The position numbers were made by a program, and so were the translations under genes. Below are positions 13,241 through 20,405 of a DNA stretch of 29,162 nucleotides, piece by piece. This DNA comes from Candidatus Nomurabacteria bacterium (GTDB lineage Bacteria > Patescibacteriota > Minisyncoccia > Phycocordibacterales > UBA9973). Under the pieces are notes generated by a model that was not told where the DNA came from, searched no databases, and was given only the letters and a program-made list of their open reading frames with translations. The DNA lies in assembly GCA_020850295.1 (NCBI GenBank), contig JADZEV010000009.1:1-29162 (forward strand), read 5' to 3'. How positions within the stretch are numbered: the first letter of the stretch is position 1; every line of letters begins with the position of its first letter.

Positions 13241-14314
13241 ATGAAAACTATTTCTGTTAAAGAATTAAAATTTACAAGTAAAAGTGCCATGGCTAATGAG
13301 ATAACAGCCGAGGTAAATGCCTATTTTAACGAAAAAAATATTTCTAAAAAAGGGAACTGGAAGTTGTTTTCAAAAGCAATTTTCTTTTTTCTTGGTTTTT
13401 GGACCAATTATTATTTTTTGATTTTTAGTGATTTACCAGTATTTGTAAAGGCAATACTGTGTATCTCTTTAGTATTTTTTGCCTCTGGTATAGGTTTTTG
13501 TATTATGCATGATGGAAATCATGGGAGTTTTTCTAAAAAAGAATGGATAAACAAAATAGCTGGTAAAAGCTCTGATTCATTAGGCGCTAACTCACACATT
13601 TGGGTTACCAAGCATAATATCATCCATCATTCTGGCACCAATGTAAACCATGTTGACGACGATATAGAGGCAAGACCGCTGCTTTGTCTTCATGATGATC
13701 AGCCGAGGTATCTTATACACAGGTACCAATATCTGTATTGGCCAATTGCTTACGGGCTACTTTATTTTCTTTGGGTATTGTTCAAAGATTTTTTAAAGTA
13801 TTTTACTCAAAAAGTTATGGGAGAAAAGGTTTATTTTAAAACTTGGGACCATATTAATTTTTGGGCAAGTAAAGTATTTTTTTACTTTTTGTTTATTCAC
13901 ATTCCCATAAATAAAGTAGGTTTTAATGCATGGTTTTTAGGATTTATGATTTTTGGGAGCCTTTTAGGATTAGTTCTGTCGACTATATTTCAGCTAGCTC
14001 ATATTGTAAGAGGGTTAAAACACCCTTCGTTTGGTGAGGCGAAAGGGTCAGAGAGATTTGAACATCAAATATCTACCACTGCTAATTTTGCTCCACAAAA
14101 TAAATTCATTGCTTGGTGGGTTGGTGGTCTTAACTTTCAGATAGAACACCATCTTTTTCCAAAGATCTCCCATGTTCATTATCCAGAAATACACAAGATC
14201 ATTAAGAGAGTTTGTGAAAAATACAATTTCCCCTTACTTGTCTTTCCTAGTTTTGGTTTAGCCTTAGAGAGCCACATAGGAAAATTAAAAGACCTCGGTA
14301 AAAATCCTAAGTAA
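13241..14314 (+). CDS. Membrane fatty acid desaturase (acyl-lipid type)
   Basis: 357 residues with three canonical histidine boxes: HDGNH (90-94), HNIIHH (125-130) and QIEHH (300-304), the QxxHH third box being typical of front-end/acyl-lipid desaturases. Hydrophobic helices lie around 44-64, 68-90, 165-185, 212-222 and 228-252. These di-iron enzymes use O2 and an electron donor to place a double bond in acyl chains of membrane lipids. No cytochrome b5 or ferredoxin domain is fused, and no other lipid gene except the LpxC homologue is near. CPR bacteria usually lack fatty acid synthesis, so this may act on scavenged lipids. Transfer from Bacteroidetes-like donors is plausible but untested. 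Confidence 0.9.
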   Translation: MKTISVKELKFTSKSAMANEITAEVNAYFNEKNISKKGNWKLFSKAIFFFLGFWTNYYFLIFSDLPVFVKAILCISLVFFASGIGFCIMHDGNHGSFSKKEWINKIAGKSSDSLGANSHIWVTKHNIIHHSGTNVNHVDDDIEARPLLCLHDDQPRYLIHRYQYLYWPIAYGLLYFLWVLFKDFLKYFTQKVMGEKVYFKTWDHINFWASKVFFYFLFIHIPINKVGFNAWFLGFMIFGSLLGLVLSTIFQLAHIVRGLKHPSFGEAKGSERFEHQISTTANFAPQNKFIAWWVGGLNFQIEHHLFPKISHVHYPEIHKIIKRVCEKYNFPLLVFPSFGLALESHIGKLKDLGKNPK

Positions 14315-14355
14315 TTGTGGTGCAGTTGTATTTAAATTTGTAACTATGAAAAGTT

Positions 14356-14382
14356 AAATCCCGCCGTAGCGGGATTTTTTAA
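14356..14382. terminator. Bidirectional terminator between convergent genes
   Basis: AAATCCCGC-CGTA-GCGGGATTT with T/A runs on both sides; it ends the desaturase (+) and the small gene at 14383 (-). Confidence 0.85.
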
Positions 14383-14553
14383 TTAATTGTTCCTTGGATC
14401 ATTTTTTAAAGGCGGAGGCTGATTACCTGTTCCTGCATGGGCTTTACTTAACAATTTTTGATATTTTTCTTTTTTCATTACTTCTCCTGTGTGGAGTGTA
14501 ACAAACTCCCTTTTCTTCGAAGAGGTCTCTTTGATTTTGCCGAATCCAGCCAT
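14383..14553 (-). CDS. Small basic protein, unknown function
   Basis: 56 residues from ATG 14553 (MAGFGKIKETSS); an in-frame TTG at 14580 would add nine residues. Basic and hydrophilic, with a proline-rich tail (QPPPLKNDPRNN). No family recognised. Coding status rests on the open frame, a plausible start and a following terminator. Confidence 0.45.
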   Translation of the reverse strand: MAGFGKIKETSSKKREFVTLHTGEVMKKEKYQKLLSKAHAGTGNQPPPLKNDPRNN

Positions 14554-14634
14554 AAACAATTGATTTTTTAAATTAAACAAATGGGTTTAGAAAAAACTAT
14601 ATCAAATATCTCTTATTTTGCAAGCCTAAAACAC

Positions 14635-14658
14635 AAAAGTCCCCAAAAGGAGACTTTT
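14635..14658 (-). terminator. Terminator of the HU gene
   Basis: Minus strand AAAAGTCTCC-TTTT-GGGGACTTTT. Between it and the gene end lies a perfect 12-bp palindrome CCCGAGCTCGGG (14672-14683) of unknown role. Confidence 0.7.
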
Positions 14659-14689
14659 TGCTTCTCATATACCCGAGCTCGGGAAAATG

Positions 14690-14962
14690 TTATTTAACTG
14701 CGTCTTTTAGGGCTTTAGCAGCTCTAAATCGAGGCACGCGGGCTGCAGCAACCTTTACTGGTTCACCAGTTTTAGGATTACGAGCTGTACGAGCTGCGCG
14801 AGTCTTCACAGAGAAGATACCAAGGCCTGCTATAGATACTTCGTCACCTTTTTTAAGGGTGTTTGTAATAGCAGAGATAAGGCTCTCCATAACTTCTTCA
14901 GCTTGTACTTTTGTACCACCAACGATACCGTGTACGAGTTCAACAAGTGATGCTTTGTTCAT
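14690..14962 (-). CDS. hup: HU-family DNA-binding protein
   Basis: 90 residues, exactly the HU size. The family pattern is complete: MNKASLVELV, the helix EEVMESLISAITNTLKKGD, the core GLGIFSVKTRAARTARNPKTG, and the DNA-binding arm PVKVAAARVPRFRAAKALKDAV. HU dimers bend and compact DNA. Unlike most genes here it has a leader of about 75 nt with hairpins, suggesting post-transcriptional control. Confidence 0.95.
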   Translation of the reverse strand: MNKASLVELVHGIVGGTKVQAEEVMESLISAITNTLKKGDEVSIAGLGIFSVKTRAARTARNPKTGEPVKVAAARVPRFRAAKALKDAVK

Positions 14963-15073
14963 AGTTTATGTATTTGCCACTTTCGTGGATTGCTTCTGAT
15001 AATCTCGTCAGAGCGTCTAAGCTAAGAGCTTTACGCTAATAGCATTATATAACAAGGGTTTTTTCATGCAAAA
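14963..15073 (-). promoter_or_regulatory. HU promoter and structured 5' leader
   Basis: Minus strand TTGCAT (15073-15068), 18-nt spacer, TATAAT (15049-15044). The leader contains CCAC-GAAA-GTGG (14988-14977), a GNRA-capped hairpin about 15 nt before the ATG, and GCGT/ACGC pairing further upstream. Confidence 0.5.
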
Positions 15074-15075
15074 TT

Positions 15076-15104
15076 GACATTATTTTAATAATATGTTAAT
15101 ATTA
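15076..15104 (+). promoter_or_regulatory. Promoter of the 39-residue membrane peptide, with inverted repeat
   Basis: TTGACA (15076-15081), 17-nt spacer, TGt-TAATAT (15099-15104). A 9-bp inverted repeat TAATAATAT-GTTA-ATATTATTA (15088-15109) covers the -10. It is divergent from the HU promoter. Confidence 0.65.
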
Positions 15105-15127
15105 TTACAAAACAAAATAACAAAACT

Positions 15128-15247
15128 ATGAAAATTTTAGCAATTATTGTTTTTTCTGTAGATGCAATTCTTTTATTTCTTTTTATAAAAAAGATTATAA
15201 GCTATCGAAAGCTTGGTAAAAAAATGAAAGAGTTAGGAATTAATTAA
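15128..15247 (+). CDS. 39-residue membrane peptide
   Basis: MKILAIIVFSVDAILLFLFI starts a single hydrophobic helix with a buried Asp, followed by a basic tail (KKIISYRKLGKKMKELGIN). The near-consensus promoter and a terminator right after the stop argue that it is a real small gene. Function unknown. Confidence 0.6.
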   Translation: MKILAIIVFSVDAILLFLFIKKIISYRKLGKKMKELGIN

Positions 15248-15253
15248 CAATAA

Positions 15254-15281
15254 AAACCGCCTTTATTATGAGAGGCGGTTT
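15254..15281. terminator. Bidirectional terminator
   Basis: AAACCGCCT/AGGCGGTTT stem with a 10-nt loop between the convergent genes ending 15247 and 15289. Confidence 0.8.
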
Positions 15282-15288
15282 ATTTTTA

Positions 15289-16167
15289 TTATTTTTTTGC
15301 TAATCCAGATTCGAAGCTTGTAGTTTTTTCTTTTGGAGCTTTAACTATGAAGTTGTATCTATCATAATCAGAGTCAAAATTTGAAAAGGCCTCTCCTTTT
15401 TTTGCTTTCATGACTTGTATTTCTCTAGACTCACCGTGAAAAGCATTTGCTTTTTTATCCCACGTAATAGTATTGTAACTAGGGTTACCAAGTTTATTAA
15501 CTACTTCACTAAGAGACATTACTGAACCCGCCTTTTTAAATAATTCTTGGTTCATAGAAACAGCCTCATCCATTTTTTCTGTAGATACAGGTGTTAGACT
15601 TGCTTTTTTAAGTACATTCAGAACATCACCATAGCTTTTATATTCATTTATAGAAACTAAGAATATATCATTTTCTTTATCGTTTGATTCTAACTTCTCT
15701 ATGTGAGATATCCCAAATTTTTCATACTTCCTTAAATCTAATTCTTTAGAATTTTCTATTGAGTCAGCTGGATTTATTTTTTCTGTAAGAGGTTTTCTGC
15801 CAAGACTATCTTCTGGGTTAGTATTTCCTGCATTAGCTTTTTGCGCAAAACCGAGCATTGTAGCAAGGCCTACTAATCCAGTTGTAAACCTGCGAAGCAT
15901 ACCAGGTTTTTCTGGGGGAATATTATATTTTGTTTTAGAGTCCCATTCTTCTACCAAGTTTTTATCTTTTACTAATTCCAGTCTTTTTTTCTCATTTATT
16001 TCTTTCTCAATAATTTTAACCTGTTCTTCTATGTAATCATCATTATTTTCTTGAGCACTTTTTTCAGGGGTATCTTCTTGGGCTGAATCTAAAACCTCGT
16101 TGTTGTTATTTAGTTCTTCTAAATTTTCTTTTTGTTCTTCTGGTGCTGGTGGTTGTTCGTATGTCAT
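15289..16167 (-). CDS. Membrane-anchored acidic protein, unknown function
   Basis: 292 residues from ATG 16167 (MTYEQPPAPEEQ). The long acidic N-terminus (about 1-80, coiled-coil-like EEQVKIIEKEINEKKRLELVK) precedes one hydrophobic helix (about 95-112, TTGLVGLATMLGFAQKANA), which may be an internal anchor or cleavable signal. The C-terminal domain of about 170 residues has no recognised motif. An extended -10 lies 8 nt before the ATG. It follows the VirD4-like gene, separated by a terminator, so it may be functionally but not transcriptionally linked. Confidence 0.65.
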   Translation of the reverse strand: MTYEQPPAPEEQKENLEELNNNNEVLDSAQEDTPEKSAQENNDDYIEEQVKIIEKEINEKKRLELVKDKNLVEEWDSKTKYNIPPEKPGMLRRFTTGLVGLATMLGFAQKANAGNTNPEDSLGRKPLTEKINPADSIENSKELDLRKYEKFGISHIEKLESNDKENDIFLVSINEYKSYGDVLNVLKKASLTPVSTEKMDEAVSMNQELFKKAGSVMSLSEVVNKLGNPSYNTITWDKKANAFHGESREIQVMKAKKGEAFSNFDSDYDRYNFIVKAPKEKTTSFESGLAKK

Positions 16168-16175
16168 ATAGCTCA

Positions 16176-16184
16176 ATAATAACA
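16176..16184 (-). promoter_or_regulatory. Extended -10 before the gene starting at 16167
   Basis: TGt-TATTAT ends 8 nt before the ATG, giving a leader of about 2 nt. Confidence 0.4.
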
Positions 16185-16185
16185 T

Positions 16186-16215
16186 AAAATCCCACGGCTT
16201 AAACTGTGGGATTTT
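16186..16215 (-). terminator. Terminator of the VirD4-like gene
   Basis: AAAATCCCAC/GTGGGATTTT with a 10-nt loop directly after the gene's stop. Confidence 0.8.
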
Positions 16216-16220
16216 AATGA

Positions 16221-18926
16221 TTAATTTTGATATCTAGCCATGATTTCCGCTTCAACTTCTTCTCTAGGTCGGCCGTATTTTAGATAAGACAGCTCTTTAA
16301 CCTTGCTAGCTATTTCATTGTTGCCCTTTGGTGGAGCCGGAATTTTCAAATTAAAAGCTTTCTCTGGTACACCATTTACTAAAATCTTTGCATAAGCGTT
16401 AAAGTTTTGTAGTTTAAGAACATCATCTGGAGTAAAGCTTGGGGCGAGTTGTTTTTCAAATATCGCAGCATTCTCTGGGCTAACACGATAAATGATCATA
16501 GAACCAACATTACCAAAAACAGCATTTTTGATATTTTCTTCTAGTTGCTCTATGTATTGATGAGCAACAGTAAGAGAGAGTCTGTATTTTCTGGCTTCTG
16601 ACAAAATAGTTGCAATAGAATCTGTGGTTACATTTTGAAATTCATCTATATAAAGATAAAAGTCATTGATAGGACCCTTGCCAACCATATCTACACGAGA
16701 AAGTGCTGCCATAGTGATCTTGCCAACAAGAAGTAGTCCTATAAGATGAGAGTTTATATCTCCAAGACGGCCTTTTGAGAGATTTACTAAGAGAATTTTC
16801 TTCTTGTCCATTATTTCTCGGAAATTAAGCACACTTTTTTGTTGAGCTATAACAGGACGCATGATGTCGTTACTGACAAAAGGATCAAATTTGTTGGTGA
16901 TATATGGTACGAAGTTTGCTAGCGATGCCTCACCGGTAGTTTTTTCGGCATTTTCCCAGAATTGTTTGATAATAGGGTTTTTGCATTTTGAAAGCTTCAT
17001 TTGACGGAAAGCTTTGTCCGAGAGAACACGACTTATTTCAAGCAATGTTGAACCGCTCTCAGGATCTTCCATGATAAGACCTGCTGAGTTTCGGAAATAT
17101 TGTTCAAATGCTGGTCCACCAGCAGTTTTCATATCAAAGAGTTTGTTGAAGATACCAAGGAGTTCGTTAATAACAAATATTTTTTGTTCAGGATAGTTTA
17201 TATCGTACTCAAGCATGTTTAGCCCCATAGGTCGTGCAGTGTAAGCCGGGTCAAAATAAACAACATCATCTAGTCTCTCTGCTGGGATGTTAGCTAGGAT
17301 ATCTTCTATATCGTTTCCGTGTGGGTCAACAAAACAGATACCATTTCTATTTTGAATATCTTGTATAGCCATGTTTTTCAAAATAGTTGTTTTACCAGTT
17401 CCGGTTTGCCCTATAACATAGCAGTGTCTAACACGGTCTTCTTTCCCTAAGAAAACATCAGTAGTTTGTCCGCGATAAGAATTTGTACCCAAATAAACAC
17501 CATCGTTGTTTTTAGCGGCGCCAAGAGGAGCTGGTGCATTTGCTCCACCGCTGTTCTTAAGTTCGTGAGGTGAAGAGGAGCTTGTAGGGAAGTGGAGCAT
17601 AGAAGAAACTTCATTTAGAGATAGCTCTAATGATTTGTCATTTTGCTCTCGGAAAGAAAACGCCTTACAAGTATTTATTAAAGAAGATCCTTTAGACTCT
17701 TGCCATTCTATAGAGTTCCCTCCGATATAAGTGTATTGGCCAAAAGAAGCCTCAACTGATTTGCGTAGCTGGTCTGATCTAGAAGCGCTACTAGCTGAAG
17801 TTATGATACGAAGGGTTGCTTGGACTATGCGAGAATCATTTTTCTTTTTGAACATTTCTATACCAACAGTGTCTACTTCTTTTTCTTTCTCAGTGTTTTC
17901 ATCTTTGCTTTTCTTGAAAATACTAAATGCTTCTTTGGCTAGAGAGCCAAGTAGCCCCTCTGTAGCTTTTTTGTATAAGTCTTTTACTTTTTCACCTCCT
18001 TTTTGAGCCTCGGTTAGTATAAGGTTGTTGCGATCTGCTATTTTGTAATGACTTTCAGATAAAACTATCTGGAATGCGCAACCTTCACCAGTTTCTGCTA
18101 TTTGGGAAAGAGCACCTAAAATGCCGGCAAATGGGTCGTTGTCAAAATCTAAATATGTTTTTAGTGGTAAAAACGGAGATTCCTTGAGCTCTGCGCTACT
18201 AGCTGAAATAGAGTGAGCTTCAAGCCCAAAAATATTGAAATCGTCCACCACTTCTTCAACAGCAGCTCCTGGGAAAAATGAATGAACAAGTTTTTCAAAT
18301 CCATCTATATTTTCTCTGGGAACTGCTACATAAACCACAATATCTTTGCGTGAATGCTCAACGGCTAGTTCTATAGAAACAGTTCTCTCAAGTCCAACCA
18401 GAGAAACTAAGCTGGTATAAAATTGGCCCATAGCAGAAACTTTCTTTTTGAAATCTACCTCTTCTGTTTCGGGCGGAAGCGCAACAGAGAAAAGACTATG
18501 ATTTAGTTCTTTGTATAACTTATCTTTTTCTTTAAGCCCTGGGATAGCTCCTATAGTATGTAAATACTGGACCAAGAAACGATGGAAGTCGTCTTCTAAA
18601 TGAGGGTCATTCATTTTTTGAACTACATCAAGCGCGTTTTTTATGCCTTTTTCAAGCATGGTAGCAAAGAGCTCTTCTATTTTTTTATCATGCGCCTCTG
18701 GTTTTAATCTAAGAACTATGTGCTCAGCTTGGTGTTCAGGGAGCACTCTAGTTTCGTGCAAAAACTCTGAAGCTTCAGCACGAGCGTAATTTTCTATAGC
18801 CGACAATGTCGCACCTTCTTGCGAAAGCTTGCCACCTTCTTGTTTTGCATAAACTCTATGGGATTCATTTGTGAGATGCTGTATCTCTTCTGAAGCTGAA
18901 GAAAAATTTTCTCTTTTTTCAAACAT
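16221..18926 (-). CDS. TraD/VirD4-like P-loop ATPase (type IV secretion-type DNA-binding domain)
   Basis: 901 residues. About 450 N-terminal residues are of unknown fold, acidic and serine-rich, without evident membrane helices. The ATPase follows: Walker A GQTGTGKTT (506-514), FVDPHGND near 532, Walker B FYLYIDEFQNV (Asp761, Glu762), and VAHQYIEQL near 786. This is the coupling-protein/TraM-recognition class, widespread in CPR genomes and usually linked to type IV pilus or conjugation-like machinery. No other T4SS gene is present, so it could be a solitary DNA- or protein-pumping ATPase. The mRNA appears leaderless (TATACT, 6 nt, ATG). Confidence 0.85.
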   Translation of the reverse strand: MFEKRENFSSASEEIQHLTNESHRVYAKQEGGKLSQEGATLSAIENYARAEASEFLHETRVLPEHQAEHIVLRLKPEAHDKKIEELFATMLEKGIKNALDVVQKMNDPHLEDDFHRFLVQYLHTIGAIPGLKEKDKLYKELNHSLFSVALPPETEEVDFKKKVSAMGQFYTSLVSLVGLERTVSIELAVEHSRKDIVVYVAVPRENIDGFEKLVHSFFPGAAVEEVVDDFNIFGLEAHSISASSAELKESPFLPLKTYLDFDNDPFAGILGALSQIAETGEGCAFQIVLSESHYKIADRNNLILTEAQKGGEKVKDLYKKATEGLLGSLAKEAFSIFKKSKDENTEKEKEVDTVGIEMFKKKNDSRIVQATLRIITSASSASRSDQLRKSVEASFGQYTYIGGNSIEWQESKGSSLINTCKAFSFREQNDKSLELSLNEVSSMLHFPTSSSSPHELKNSGGANAPAPLGAAKNNDGVYLGTNSYRGQTTDVFLGKEDRVRHCYVIGQTGTGKTTILKNMAIQDIQNRNGICFVDPHGNDIEDILANIPAERLDDVVYFDPAYTARPMGLNMLEYDINYPEQKIFVINELLGIFNKLFDMKTAGGPAFEQYFRNSAGLIMEDPESGSTLLEISRVLSDKAFRQMKLSKCKNPIIKQFWENAEKTTGEASLANFVPYITNKFDPFVSNDIMRPVIAQQKSVLNFREIMDKKKILLVNLSKGRLGDINSHLIGLLLVGKITMAALSRVDMVGKGPINDFYLYIDEFQNVTTDSIATILSEARKYRLSLTVAHQYIEQLEENIKNAVFGNVGSMIIYRVSPENAAIFEKQLAPSFTPDDVLKLQNFNAYAKILVNGVPEKAFNLKIPAPPKGNNEIASKVKELSYLKYGRPREEVEAEIMARYQN

Positions 18927-18932
18927 GTGTTA

Positions 18933-18938
18933 AGTATA
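18933..18938 (-). promoter_or_regulatory. -10 box of the VirD4-like gene
   Basis: TATACT followed by 6 nt and the ATG; no strong -35. Confidence 0.45.
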
Positions 18939-18952
18939 CCGCGAAAAATAAA

Positions 18953-18977
18953 AAGTCAGATATTTAATATCTGACTT
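18953..18977 (-). terminator. Terminator of the ClpP-like gene
   Basis: AAGTCAGATAT-TTA-ATATCTGACTT, perfect 11-bp stem with a T-rich minus-strand tail; its edge touches the stop codon. Confidence 0.8.
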
Positions 18978-19483
18978 CATGTAAAACTTTTAACTTTTTT
19001 TGTAGCAAAACCAAAACTAATAAGTTCATCACTTTTCATTTTTTTTCCTTCAAGCTTGAAAACTTCTTTAAAAGGCACTTTGTATCCAGATCTTCTGAAA
19101 ATAAAAGATGCTTGATCACTTCTTTCTCTTTCGAGTTTTTTGGGGTCACAGTCTCTATTAGGAACAGGAAGGTGGATAATACCTACACTTCCTTTTCCAT
19201 CATCGCTAACTTCTCTTACATTACAGTTTAGAAAAAGTAGAAATGCAGCTGACTCGGCATAGATTAATTTGCATGTAAATGAGTGACCACATTTTTTTGC
19301 TAAAAAGTACATATAAGTTTTTATCCTTCTTAGACTCTCTAGATTACCCCCTTCAGAGTTTATTTTAAAGATTATTTCTTGATTTTTTTGTTTTAAAAAT
19401 GGTTTTAAAAAATTTAGAACTTTCTCTTTTAGGTGATTATTTATCTCGCCTTCAATAGAAAAAAAGTTATTTTTGTTTGACAT
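18977..19483 (-). CDS. ClpP/crotonase-fold protease-like protein, divergent
   Basis: 168 residues. The ClpP pattern is recognisable: INSEGGNLESLRRI (41-54, like INSPGG), the nucleophile region YAESAAFLL (Ser78), and GIIHLP (His104). The position of the third triad residue, Asp in ClpP, aligns with Gly near residue 146 (LEGKKMKSDELISFGFA), so the triad looks incomplete. A 20-residue insert follows His104. It may be a Ser/His enzyme, an inactive scaffold or a partner of canonical ClpP (21901-22491). It has its own promoter, divergent from the small gene at 19536. Confidence 0.65.
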   Translation of the reverse strand: MSNKNNFFSIEGEINNHLKEKVLNFLKPFLKQKNQEIIFKINSEGGNLESLRRIKTYMYFLAKKCGHSFTCKLIYAESAAFLLFLNCNVREVSDDGKGSVGIIHLPVPNRDCDPKKLERERSDQASFIFRRSGYKVPFKEVFKLEGKKMKSDELISFGFATKKVKSFT

Positions 19484-19495
19484 TTTAATTACAAT

Positions 19496-19532
19496 TTGTT
19501 AACATTATGTTATATAAGTAATATTTTGTCAA
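19496..19532. promoter_or_regulatory. Overlapping divergent promoters
   Basis: Plus strand: TTGTTA (19496-19501), 17 nt, TAATAT (19519-19524), leading to the gene at 19536. Minus strand: TTGACA (19532-19527), 17 nt, CATAAT (19509-19504), leading to the ClpP-like gene. The polymerases could not occupy both at once. TAACAT-T-ATGTTA overlaps the minus -10. Confidence 0.6.
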
Positions 19533-19535
19533 GTT

Positions 19536-19715
19536 ATGTCAATAGAAAACAATATGATGCCAGAGCGTGGTTCTGGAGAAGATAAGGAAATGTTCGACGC
19601 AAAAGGGAATAAAAGATTTAATGAAGTTTTAGGAGACGGAGAGGTTTTCTTTGGTAGCAAGGAAGAAATAGCAGAAAGAATAAAAGAAAAAAGAGAAGAG
19701 CTCCATAATAAATAA
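19536..19715 (+). CDS. Small acidic protein, 59 residues
   Basis: MSIENNMMPERGSGEDKEMF...KEEIAERIKEKREELHNK, with a helical charged C-terminus. No family recognised. Its own promoter with a leader of about 5 nt and a perfect terminator at 19719-19744 support a real gene. Confidence 0.55.
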   Translation: MSIENNMMPERGSGEDKEMFDAKGNKRFNEVLGDGEVFFGSKEEIAERIKEKREELHNK

Positions 19716-19718
19716 AAC

Positions 19719-19744
19719 AAAAACCCCGCAATTGCGGGGTTTTT
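19719..19744 (+). terminator. Terminator after the 59-residue gene
   Basis: AAAAACCCCGC-AATT-GCGGGGTTTTT, a perfect stem. Confidence 0.85.
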
Positions 19745-19752
19745 GTTATACT
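19744..19752 (+). promoter_or_regulatory. Extended -10 before the gene at 19759
   Basis: TGt-TATACT followed by 6 nt and ATG. It begins at the last base of the preceding terminator and predicts a leaderless mRNA. Confidence 0.5.
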
Positions 19753-19758
19753 TTAGAT

Positions 19759-20106
19759 ATGAATTTAGAAACAGGAATGTATTTAGAAAATCCAGACGAA
19801 AATGATAAACCTTCGTTTTCAGAAGAAGAATATAAGAGAGATCTTGAATCAAGGTCTGAAGAAGATCTTTTGAACGAAGAGCTGTCTACCAAAGAAAGTA
19901 TTGATAAAGATATAGAAAATGAATTTAAAAAGAAAAATGCCCTTAATCAGGGAATTCCAGAAGACGCTCTAACATCAGAAGTAAAAAATGCTGAAGCTTT
20001 ACACAATATACATAACAAAAAGTTAGAAATATTAAAATCAATAAAAAAAGTAAAGTCAAATAAGGGTAAAAAAGGACCTTTTTTAGGATCATTTTTTGGT
20101 TTTTAA
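19759..20106 (+). CDS. Acidic helical protein, unknown function
   Basis: 115 residues from ATG 19759; an upstream in-frame start would read through the terminator. Strongly acidic N-terminal two thirds (ENPDENDKPSFSEEEYKRDLE), then a lysine-rich C-terminus ending KKGPFLGSFFGF, which could touch a membrane or partner. No domain recognised. Confidence 0.55.
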   Translation: MNLETGMYLENPDENDKPSFSEEEYKRDLESRSEEDLLNEELSTKESIDKDIENEFKKKNALNQGIPEDALTSEVKNAEALHNIHNKKLEILKSIKKVKSNKGKKGPFLGSFFGF

Positions 20107-20143
20107 GATATTGCTATATAGCGGTTTTAATATTTTTATTTAT

Positions 20144-20180
20144 TAGTTATATTGACAAATATAACTATATATGGTATTAT
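20144..20180 (+). promoter_or_regulatory. Promoter with inverted repeat over the -35
   Basis: TTGACA (20152-20157), 17-nt spacer, TGg-TATTAT (20175-20180), then 6 nt to the ATG. TAGTTATAT/ATATAACTA (20144-20152 with 20159-20167) flanks the -35, like an operator. Confidence 0.7.
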
Positions 20181-20186
20181 TAAGAT

Positions 20187-20369
20187 ATGAAAAAAGCTTT
20201 GTTCTTTATAATTGATATCTACTTTATACCCGTATCTTGGGCGATAGAAGGTAAAATTTTTCCTTCGCCTAAAGGTGTTGAGGATAACATTCCAGAGTAC
20301 TCTTTTGGCTCTGTAGTATCCTTAGTTGTATGGTCAATAATAATTGGCCTAATAAGTAAAACGGTATAA
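20187..20369 (+). CDS. Small membrane protein, 60 residues
   Basis: MKKALFFIIDIYFIPVSWAI (helix or signal-like), a short polar loop (EGKIFPSPKGVEDN), then a second helix (SVVSLVVWSIIIGLISKTV). Promoter spacing predicts transcription starting at the ATG itself. Function unknown. Confidence 0.6.
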   Translation: MKKALFFIIDIYFIPVSWAIEGKIFPSPKGVEDNIPEYSFGSVVSLVVWSIIIGLISKTV

Positions 20370-20374
20370 GTAAC

Positions 20375-20402
20375 AAAAATCTTAGGATAAAACCTAGGAT
20401 TT
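20375..20402. terminator. Bidirectional terminator
   Basis: AAAATCTTAGG/CCTAGGATTTT with a 6-nt loop and one G-U pair, between convergent genes ending 20369 and 20406. Confidence 0.75.
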
Positions 20403-20405
20403 TTT

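Noticed and set aside
14672..14683. CCCGAGCTCGGG palindrome after HU
   Set aside because: A single copy between the gene and its terminator; no further evidence for a binding site or repeat, so it is only noted.
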